A DNA stretch of 12,574 bases from Buchnera aphidicola (Melaphis rhois). Lineage in GTDB: Bacteria > Pseudomonadota > Gammaproteobacteria > Enterobacterales > Enterobacteriaceae. The stretch lies in contig NZ_CP033004.1 in assembly GCF_005080745.1 (NCBI RefSeq), positions 413,058-425,631 on the forward strand, given 5' to 3'. Below, piece by piece: positions 6,846-12,574 of the stretch. Below the pieces are notes generated by a model. It saw only the letters and a program-made list of their open reading frames with translations, had not been told where the DNA came from and did not search any database. How positions within the stretch are numbered: position 1 is the first letter of the stretch; the number at the start of each line of letters is the position of its first letter. The translations under genes were made by a program, and so were the position numbers.

Positions 6846-9497
6846 ATGTTTAAAAAAATGAAAAAATCAACTGATGAAGTAAAACAAATGTTTTTAAGCT
6901 TTTTTCAAGAAAAAAAACATAAAGTTCTGCCAGGTAGTTCACTAATTCCAACTAACGATGCTTCACTGTTATTTACTAATTCTGGAATGAATCAATTCAA
7001 GAATATATTATTAAAAGAAAATAAAGAGTTTAAATATACTCGAGTAGTCACCGTACAAAATTGCTTACGAACTGGAGGAAAGCATAATGATTTCAATAAT
7101 GTAGGATATACATCTAAACATCACACATTTTTCAAAATGCTAGGAAATTTCAGTTTTGGGGACTATTTCAAAACAGAAGCTATTATGTATGCGTGGGAAT
7201 TTCTTACATCAAAAAAATGGTTGCATTTACCAAAAGAAAAATTATGGATTACTGTATATAAAGACGATACAAAGTCATATGACATATGGAAAAATATTAT
7301 TAATGTAAAAGAAGAAAGAATTATTAAAATAGGTGATAAAAAAAACCAAAAATACACGTCAGATAATTTTTGGCAAATGGGAAATACGGGACCATGTGGG
7401 CCATCTACAGAAATATTTTATGATCAAGGACATCATTTACCTGGAAAACCTCCAGGAAATAATACAGATACCGGAACTAGATTTATTGAAATTTGGAATA
7501 TTGTATTTATGCAATTTAATAAGATAAACAATGAAAATATAACGAAATTATTTAGATCTTCTGTAGATACAGGTATGGGATTAGAGCGAATTGCATCAAT
7601 TATGCAAAATGTAACTTCTAACTACGAAATCGACTTATTTCAACCACTAACAAATTTAATTGTAAAAATGAGTAACACTCAAAATTTTAATTACAAACAC
7701 ATATATGTAATTGCAGATCATATTCGAGCAAGTGCGTTTATTATATCTGAAAATGTAATTCCTAGTAATGAAAAACATGGTTATGTTCTTAGAAGAATTA
7801 TTAGAAGAGCTATTAGACATGGACATCGTATTGGAATAAAAAAAATATTTCTTCATAAACTAATTCCTACTTTAATAAATTCAATAGGACAAGATTCACA
7901 TATTTTACAAAAAAAACAAGATCAAATTGAAAATATATTAAAACTAGAAGAATCTAAGTTTGTTGAAACACTCGATAGAGGATTAATATTACTTCAATCA
8001 AAAATTCAAAAACTTAAAAGTAAAACGATTAGTGGACAATTAATATTTGAATTATATGATACATTCGGACTTCCTATGGATTTAACAATAGATATCTGCC
8101 GTAAAAAAAACATTACTGTAAACTTTGAAGAAATCAAAACAATAATGAAACATCAACAAAAAAAAGCAAAAAATAACACATTTCATAGAAAAGTAAATAT
8201 AAACGATGACATCGTAACAAATAATGATATATCATCTAATTTTATAGGTTATAATGTTATAGAAGTACAATCATGCATTACTAGTATTGTTTGCAATAAC
8301 ACTTATTGTACAGCCATTAAAGAAAATGAATTAGGAATATTAATATTAGAACGTACACCTTTTTACGCAGAATTAGGAGGACAAATAGGAGATAGTGGAA
8401 TCATTAAAAACATACATGGAAAATTCATAGTATATGATACTCAAAAATATAAAAATGCTATTGGGCATATAGGAAAGTTAATATCAGGAACTCTTAAAGT
8501 TAATGATGTAGTTAACGCTAAAATCGATAATAATAAAAGATCATTGATACAAGCCAATCATTCCGCTACTCATTTATTATATTCATCACTACGGACAATA
8601 TTAGGAAATCACATCTTTCAGAAAGGTTCTTACATTACAGATCAATTTTTGCGATTCGATTTCTCTCATTACTCTTCTATAAACTTGACCGATATACATA
8701 AAATTGAAACTATGGTTAATACAAAAATTAATCATAATATTTTAATTAAAACAAATATCATGACATTAGAAGCAGCAAAAGAAAAAAATATAACATCTTT
8801 GTTTCATAATAAATATCATGATACAGTTCGAGTTCTTTCAATAAATGATTTTTCCATTGAACTATGCGGAGGTACACACGCCAACAGGACGGGAGACATT
8901 GGTTTATTTAAAATTATTTCCGAAAAAGGTATATCTTCTGGAGTGAGAAGAATTGAAGCAATAACTGGGAAAATAGCTTTGTCTAACATTCATACAAAAG
9001 AAAAAGAACTAGAAGATATTGCTATTATGCTAAAAACACACAACAAAAATATAACACGTCATATTCAAGTACTTTTATTAAATAATCGAAAATTAGAAAA
9101 AAAAATAAGTAAGATAAATGAACAAGAAATTTGTAATATAGTTAACAAACTTAGTAAAAAATTTATTTGTATTAAAGACGTAAAAACCATTATACATACA
9201 TTTAAAAATGAAAATTCTAAAAAATTAAAAACTATAATAGATAAACTTAAAAATAAATTACAGTCCTGTATCATCATATTAATAAATATCTCTGACAATG
9301 CTGCAATAATAATTATTGGCATTACATCTGATATATCACAAAAAATTACTGCAAATAAGTTATTAAATACACTATTAAAAAATTTAGACGGTAAAGGCGG
9401 GGGAAAACCTTCTCTAGCCGAAGGGAGAATAAAAAATTTAATTTTTCTTAAAAAAGAACTAATTAATATAAAAAATTGGATTAAATCTAATTTATAA
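6846..9497 (+). CDS. alaS: Alanyl-tRNA synthetase
   Basis: Class II synthetase that charges tRNA-Ala and hydrolyses mischarged Ser- or Gly-tRNA-Ala. Length is 883 against about 876 in E. coli, with all domains. The aminoacylation core has LLFTNSGMNQFK, RTGGKHNDFNNVGYTSKHHT and FKMLGNFSFGDYFK. It continues with DNFWQMGNTGPCGP, EIWNIVFMQF and class II motif 3 GMGLERI (about 243-249). The tRNA-binding part has ADHIRASAFII and GYVLRRIIRRAIRHG. The editing domain keeps its zinc set: NHSATH (H572, H576) and CGGTHANRTG (C674, H678). The C-terminal domain has DGKGGGKPSLAEG. ATG at 6846 is the first start; ATG at 6858 (MKKSTDEVKQ) aligns better with the E. coli N-terminus and may be the real one. Neither has a clear ribosome site. 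The gene carries several A8 runs and one A9 run. Confidence 0.97.
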   Translation: MFKKMKKSTDEVKQMFLSFFQEKKHKVLPGSSLIPTNDASLLFTNSGMNQFKNILLKENKEFKYTRVVTVQNCLRTGGKHNDFNNVGYTSKHHTFFKMLGNFSFGDYFKTEAIMYAWEFLTSKKWLHLPKEKLWITVYKDDTKSYDIWKNIINVKEERIIKIGDKKNQKYTSDNFWQMGNTGPCGPSTEIFYDQGHHLPGKPPGNNTDTGTRFIEIWNIVFMQFNKINNENITKLFRSSVDTGMGLERIASIMQNVTSNYEIDLFQPLTNLIVKMSNTQNFNYKHIYVIADHIRASAFIISENVIPSNEKHGYVLRRIIRRAIRHGHRIGIKKIFLHKLIPTLINSIGQDSHILQKKQDQIENILKLEESKFVETLDRGLILLQSKIQKLKSKTISGQLIFELYDTFGLPMDLTIDICRKKNITVNFEEIKTIMKHQQKKAKNNTFHRKVNINDDIVTNNDISSNFIGYNVIEVQSCITSIVCNNTYCTAIKENELGILILERTPFYAELGGQIGDSGIIKNIHGKFIVYDTQKYKNAIGHIGKLISGTLKVNDVVNAKIDNNKRSLIQANHSATHLLYSSLRTILGNHIFQKGSYITDQFLRFDFSHYSSINLTDIHKIETMVNTKINHNILIKTNIMTLEAAKEKNITSLFHNKYHDTVRVLSINDFSIELCGGTHANRTGDIGLFKIISEKGISSGVRRIEAITGKIALSNIHTKEKELEDIAIMLKTHNKNITRHIQVLLLNNRKLEKKISKINEQEICNIVNKLSKKFICIKDVKTIIHTFKNENSKKLKTIIDKLKNKLQSCIIILINISDNAAIIIIGITSDISQKITANKLLNTLLKNLDGKGGGKPSLAEGRIKNLIFLKKELINIKNWIKSNL

Positions 9498-9521
9498 ATT
9501 AGTTCTTAGTAATATTATATT

Positions 9522-9549
9522 TTAACATTCGTGTTTAACCTAATATTAT
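9522..9549 (+). promoter_or_regulatory. Candidate sigma-70 promoter for csrA
   Basis: TTAACA (9522-9527) and TATTAT (9544-9549) each match the -35 and -10 consensus at 5 of 6 positions, with 16-base spacing. They lie just after alaS. Transcription would begin around 9556, giving a leader of about 60 bases to the csrA ATG. In a genome this A/T-rich such matches also arise by chance. Confidence 0.45.
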
Positions 9550-9573
9550 AGGCATAACACTAATAATTTGGAT

Positions 9574-9595
9574 AGAGGTTAACGAACTCTTTTTT
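9574..9595 (+). promoter_or_regulatory. Small hairpin with T run in the csrA leader
   Basis: AGAGGTT and AACTCT (9574-9580, 9585-9590) pair as AGAG/CTCT plus TT/AA with one bulged G around AACG, followed at once by a run of six T (9590-9595). It could be the terminator of alaS or a leader structure of csrA. From memory, E. coli has a similar AGAG...CTCTTTT element ahead of csrA, which would make it an old conserved feature (not checked). Confidence 0.45.
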
Positions 9596-9617
9596 AAAAG
9601 CTATTTAAGGAAAATAC

Positions 9618-9797
9618 ATGCTTATTCTAACTCGTCGAGTGGGCGAAACACTCATAATTGGGGATGAGATATCTGTAACAGTATTAGGTGTAAAAGGAAA
9701 TCAAGTACGCATTGGCGTTAATGCTCCTAAAGAAATTTCAGTACATCGCGAAGAAATATATCAAAGAATTCAATCTGAAAAAAACCAAAAAGTCTAG
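9618..9797 (+). CDS. csrA: Carbon storage regulator CsrA
   Basis: Small homodimeric RNA-binding protein that binds GGA motifs, often over ribosome sites, and represses or stabilises mRNAs. It has 59 residues against 61 in E. coli. The product reads [20 protein letters not shown], then [20 protein letters not shown] and [12 protein letters not shown]. The RNA-contact residues are intact, notably the Leu-Thr-Arg-Arg start and the VHREEI segment with Arg44. Only the last residues differ from the E. coli tail. ATG at 9618 has a strong AAGGA at 9607-9611, six bases upstream. The gene looks much more conserved and less A/T-driven than its neighbours. It follows alaS as in E. coli and ends at a clear stem-loop. 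The GGA within its ribosome site could allow autoregulation, as in E. coli. Confidence 0.97.
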   Translation: MLILTRRVGETLIIGDEISVTVLGVKGNQVRIGVNAPKEISVHREEIYQRIQSEKNQKV

Positions 9798-9809
9798 TTT
9801 ATAAAAATA

Positions 9810-9844
9810 ACAGCATCTCTCCGATTTTTAAAGCGAGATGCTGT
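9810..9844 (+). terminator. Strong stem-loop after csrA
   Basis: ACAGCATCTC (9810-9819) pairs perfectly over 10 bp with GAGATGCTGT (9835-9844) around a 15-base loop. It starts 13 bases after the csrA stop. The downstream tract AATTTCAATCTTTTATATTTC is T-rich though broken. This is the most G/C-rich stem in any spacer of the window, consistent with selection for a terminator or 3' stabiliser. The rest of the spacer (9845-10021) holds a minor TATCAT/ATGATA hairpin at 9942-9957 and a TATAAT at 9985-9990 that may be the -10 for the tRNA pair. Confidence 0.75.
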
Positions 9845-10021
9845 AATTTCAATCTTTTATATTTCAAAAGTTAAAGTTAAATATTATTTTTCCAATTAGT
9901 ATCGCAATAACGAAAAATACTTTCGAAATTTCTATACAATATATCATCAATATGATAGTCTAATCAAAATTATAAATATTATTTTATAATAAAATCTTTA
10001 AAAAACTAAGACATAATTTTA

Positions 10022-10109
10022 GGTGAGGTGGCCGAGTGGTTGAAGGCACTCCCCTGCTAAGGTAGTATGCAATAATATTGCATCGAGGGTTCGAATCCCT
10101 CCCTCACCA
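10022..10109 (+). tRNA. tRNA-Ser(GCU)
   Basis: Class II tRNA decoding AGU/AGC. Acceptor GGTGAGG (10022-10028) pairs with CCTCACC (10102-10108). Anticodon loop CTGCTAA has anticodon GCT at 10056-10058. The long variable arm has a 7-bp stem ATGCAAT/ATTGCAT. The T arm is GAGGG-TTCGAAT-CCCTC. It follows E. coli serV closely. Two oddities: the anticodon stem CTCCC/GGTAG has a C-U mismatch (10051 against 10063) where E. coli has C-G, and the 3' CCA is not encoded (A at 10109 is followed by TACG). It lies 15 bases before tRNA-Arg and is probably cotranscribed with it. Confidence 0.97.
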
Positions 10110-10124
10110 TACGAAAATTATATA

Positions 10125-10198
10125 GCATCCGTAGCTCAGTTGGATAGAGTACTCGGCTACGAACCGAGAGGTCGGAGGTTCAAATCCTTCCGGATGCA
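10125..10198 (+). tRNA. tRNA-Arg(ACG)
   Basis: Reads CGU, CGC and CGA after A34 is deaminated to inosine by TadA. Acceptor GCATCCG/CGGATGC, D stem GCTC/GAGT, anticodon stem CTCGG/CCGAG with loop CTACGAA (anticodon ACG at 10159-10161), T arm GGAGG-TTCAAAT-CCTTC with one G-U pair. Nearly identical to E. coli argV, which also follows serV and csrA. The terminal CCA is not encoded: A at 10198 is followed by AATAA. So the tRNA nucleotidyltransferase must add it. Confidence 0.97.
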
Positions 10199-10225
10199 AA
10201 TAAAAACTAAAAATCCAATCTTATC

Positions 10226-10231
10226 TATAAT
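10226..10231 (+). promoter_or_regulatory. Possible -10 element for gshA
   Basis: A perfect TATAAT lies between tRNA-Arg and gshA. No recognisable -35 is found 16-18 bases upstream. If used, transcription would start near 10238 and leave a leader of about 100 bases to the TTG start. Chance occurrence is quite possible in this composition. Confidence 0.25.
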
Positions 10232-10339
10232 AATTCAATTTGTATGCTCTTATTTTTTAAAAAATTTGTTTTTAAAATATTTCTTATAAAATATTATAAT
10301 TCAATTTTACAATATTTATATTCATTAAAAGAGGCCAAT

Positions 10340-11881
10340 TTGATTCCGAAAATATTACACAAAATTCATTGGTTAAAATCTGATCCTAACATTATCAAAA
10401 ACATATTAAGAGGTATTGAAAGGGAAACTTTGCGAGTAAACTTAAACGGAGCAATTTCTAACCATGATCATCCGTACAACATAGGATCAGCATTAACTCA
10501 TAAATGGATCACTACTGACTTTTCTGAATCATTATTAGAGTTTATTACACCACCTACCAACAACATAAACTATTTGTTATACACTTTACGTGATATTCAT
10601 AAATTTGTAAGTCACAATATTAACGAAGAATATTTATGGCCATTTAGTATGCCACCGTACACTGATTCTCATACACCCATCATGTTAGCAAAATATGGAA
10701 AATCTAATATTGGAAAAGTAAAAACGCTATATAGAACAGGATTAAAAAACAGATATGGTGCATTAATGAATATAATTTCTGGAGTACATTATAACTTTTC
10801 ATTACCAATAAATTTTTGGAAGGAATGGCGAAAAAATAATAAAATTATCAAAAAAAATTATATTTCTGATGGATATTTATGTTTAATTAGAAATTTTTAT
10901 CGCTTTGGATGGATTATTCCTTACTTGTTTGGTGCATCTCCAGCTATCGAATCATTCTTTGTTAAAAATAAAAAAACCAATGTGAAATTTAATAATAAAA
11001 ATAACATGTTATATTTGCCCTGGTCTACTTCATTAAGATTAAGTCATCTCGGGCACACTAACAATTCAATTAAAAATTTAAATCTAACATTTAATTCTTT
11101 AAATAATTATATATCATCACTTAAATACGGTATACAAACACCATCTAAGGAATTTAAAAAACTAGGATTAATAGATTCTTTCGGAAATCCAAAACAAATT
11201 AATATTAACATATTACAAACAGAAAACGAATTGTATACTCATATTCGTCCTAAAAGAACATTAACGCCAAATGAAACTATACTAGATTCACTTAATAGAA
11301 AGGGAATTCAATACGTAGAAATACGATCGTTAGATGTTAATCCTTTTTCATGTATAGGAATTGAAAAATCACAAATATTATTATTAGATTTATTTCTAAT
11401 TTGGTGTGTTATTGCAGATTCTCCTAAAATGACCAATCTAGATCTTCAACTTTTTTCTAAAAATTGGGATATAATAAGTCTTGAGGGAAGAAAACCAAAA
11501 CAAAAAGTATATATCAATACATATAATCAACAAAAAACATTAGAATCAATAGGAAAATATTTGATAGAAAATTTTTTTTATATAGCAGAAATTCTAGACT
11601 ATCCATCAAAAAGCGATAATTATCAAAACATATGTCAACAAATATTTTTATATTTTGATCATACAGATTTAACTTATTCTGAAAGAATCTTAAACAAATA
11701 TATACTTTATGGAATCAATAATATAGGTATGAAAATAGCTATTGAGAATAAAAATAAATTAAATGCAATACCATTAAGACAACTTAACGAAAGTGATTTT
11801 ATTAATGAAACATATCATTCTCATAAAATACAAAAAGAAATCGAATCCCATGATATGTTAAGTTCAAAAAAATTTTTCTAA
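10340..11881 (+). CDS. gshA: Glutamate-cysteine ligase (TTG start)
   Basis: First step of glutathione synthesis: ATP-dependent joining of glutamate and cysteine. Seen: RGIERETLRVN with metal-binding Glu 27 and 29, GSALTHKWITTDFSESLLEF, YRTGLKNRYGALMNIISGVH, RFGWIIPYLFGASPAI, TSLRLSHLGHTN, LQTENELYTHIRPKR and GIQYVEIRSLDVNPFS. The frame is open back to an ATG at 10244, but those 32 codons are a Phe/Leu/Ile/Tyr-rich stretch without GshA similarity. TTG at 10340 is chosen: AGAGG at 10330-10334 lies 5 bases upstream, the product begins MIPKILHKIHWL like E. coli MIPDVSQALAWL, and Glu27/Glu29 then fall at the E. coli numbers. Length 513 against 518. Its place after the two tRNAs is as in E. coli. 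gshB, the next step, is not in the window. Confidence 0.95.
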   Translation: MIPKILHKIHWLKSDPNIIKNILRGIERETLRVNLNGAISNHDHPYNIGSALTHKWITTDFSESLLEFITPPTNNINYLLYTLRDIHKFVSHNINEEYLWPFSMPPYTDSHTPIMLAKYGKSNIGKVKTLYRTGLKNRYGALMNIISGVHYNFSLPINFWKEWRKNNKIIKKNYISDGYLCLIRNFYRFGWIIPYLFGASPAIESFFVKNKKTNVKFNNKNNMLYLPWSTSLRLSHLGHTNNSIKNLNLTFNSLNNYISSLKYGIQTPSKEFKKLGLIDSFGNPKQININILQTENELYTHIRPKRTLTPNETILDSLNRKGIQYVEIRSLDVNPFSCIGIEKSQILLLDLFLIWCVIADSPKMTNLDLQLFSKNWDIISLEGRKPKQKVYINTYNQQKTLESIGKYLIENFFYIAEILDYPSKSDNYQNICQQIFLYFDHTDLTYSERILNKYILYGINNIGMKIAIENKNKLNAIPLRQLNESDFINETYHSHKIQKEIESHDMLSSKKFF

Positions 11882-11898
11882 CTATAATACATATAATT

Positions 11899-11924
11899 AT
11901 TATTAATTATTGTTAATTAATAAT
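11899..11924 (+). terminator. A/T stem-loop after gshA, possible terminator
   Basis: ATTATTAATTA (11899-11909) and TAATTAATAAT (11914-11924) pair exactly over 11 bp around TTGT, 18 bases after the gshA stop. The stem has no G/C pair and no clean T run follows, so termination is only a guess from position. The remaining spacer to 12114 is nearly pure A/T with small hairpins and no recognisable gene. Confidence 0.35.
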
Positions 11925-12114
11925 TTAAAAGCATAAAATACATATTATCTTGAGAATAACATTCTATTTCAATCATAATAACATTACTATGTACATGAAC
12001 AACTAAAACAAAATATATTATAATGATATATAATAAAATAATGATAATTATCTTAAATAAATGTATATTTTACCTATTTAACAGATTAATATGTTTTGAT
12101 AAACTATTATTTTT

Positions 12115-12574
12115 ATGTTTTATTATAATAAAATGTTAGCCAAAACGCTGTTGATTCTTATTGCTATGCTAGCTACAGTATCTTCATCAAAAGATAAAAT
12201 TCATACTCATCATTATAAAGATTTTCGTCATATCAAGCTATTAGCACAAAAAATTCATGCTAATGCACCTCACTCTTTTTATTGTGGATGTAAAATAACA
12301 TGGACCAAAAAACAAGGTATCCCAAAATTAAAATCATGCGGATATCAAATTAGAAAAAATGAAAACAGAGCTAGTCGAATAGAATGGGAACACGTAGTGC
12401 CTGCATGGCAATTTGGGCACTTAAAAAAATGTTGGAAACAAGGAGGAAGAAAAAACTGCAATCATGATATACATTACATGAAAATAGAAACAGATCTTCA
12501 TAACTTACAACCTGTTGTTGGAGAAATTAATGGGGATCGCAGTAATTTTATGTATGGAGAATTAAAAAAACAAA
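12115..12574 (+). CDS. endA: Endonuclease I, 5' part
   Basis: Periplasmic nuclease of the endonuclease I (His-Me finger) family that cuts double-stranded DNA. The frame is open to the window end, so the 3' end lies outside. Seen: a short basic start and hydrophobic stretch ([19 protein letters not shown]), a likely signal peptide; [46 protein letters not shown] with the catalytic His; [29 protein letters not shown], including the metal-binding Asn region. Cysteines that form disulfides in the family are kept. Starts at ATG 12115 or 12133 are both possible; neither has a ribosome site, and the shorter one removes MFYYNK. In E. coli endA lies beside rsmE-gshB, not gshA. Identification is firm, the start uncertain. 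Confidence 0.92.
   Translation, partial: MFYYNKMLAKTLLILIAMLATVSSSKDKIHTHHYKDFRHIKLLAQKIHANAPHSFYCGCKITWTKKQGIPKLKSCGYQIRKNENRASRIEWEHVVPAWQFGHLKKCWKQGGRKNCNHDIHYMKIETDLHNLQPVVGEINGDRSNFMYGELKKQ

Noticed and set aside
7333..7527. Plus-strand frame inside alaS
   Set aside because: Overlaps conserved AlaRS sequence in another frame and has no recognisable product.
1..12574. CRISPR array, insertion sequence, prophage or defence genes
   Set aside because: No spaced direct repeats, transposase, integrase or phage-like genes were found on either strand.

Overview
The window is a very A+T-rich stretch with short, mostly housekeeping genes that all match enterobacterial proteins. It looks like the chromosome of a reduced, obligate insect endosymbiont of the Enterobacterales. 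Buchnera from aphids fits best: the order ffh-rpsP-rimM-trmD-rplS / tldD / aroQ / rluD / alaS-csrA-tRNA-Ser-tRNA-Arg-gshA matches my memory of Buchnera maps, which I could not check. Another ancient symbiont such as Blochmannia cannot be excluded. Support comes from A/T-loaded codons, Lys/Ile/Asn-rich proteins, A8-A9 runs inside genes, long empty spacers, and no insertion sequence, phage, toxin or CRISPR element.

Layout. Positions 1-2861 (+) hold the ribosome and translation operon: ffh (3' part), rpsP, rimM, trmD and rplS. It ends at a stem-loop near 2899-2930. tldD (-) runs convergently at 3020-4471. A 371-base spacer at 4472-4842 separates divergent tldD and aroQ and carries a striking 37-base inverted repeat. 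aroQ (+, 4843-5301) converges on rluD (-, 5522-6481). A hairpin lies just upstream of the rluD start inside a spacer reaching alaS. alaS (+, 6846-9497) is followed by csrA (+, 9618-9797), a clear stem-loop, tRNA-Ser(GCU), tRNA-Arg(ACG), gshA (+, TTG start at 10340) and, after a 230-base spacer, the 5' part of endA, cut by the window end.

Functionally this is translation (Ffh targeting, S16, L19, RimM, TrmD, RluD, AlaRS, two tRNAs), one host-relevant biosynthetic step (AroQ, shikimate pathway), glutathione synthesis (GshA), peptide or protein processing (TldD), post-transcriptional control (CsrA) and a secreted-type nuclease (EndA). Several genes use non-ATG starts: TTG in trmD and gshA, GTG in rplS, and no ATG/GTG/TTG at all in rimM.

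I see no new multi-gene system. The signals most worth following are the rimM start, the long inverted repeat between tldD and aroQ, the rluD leader hairpin, the csrA leader, and a mismatch in the tRNA-Ser anticodon stem.
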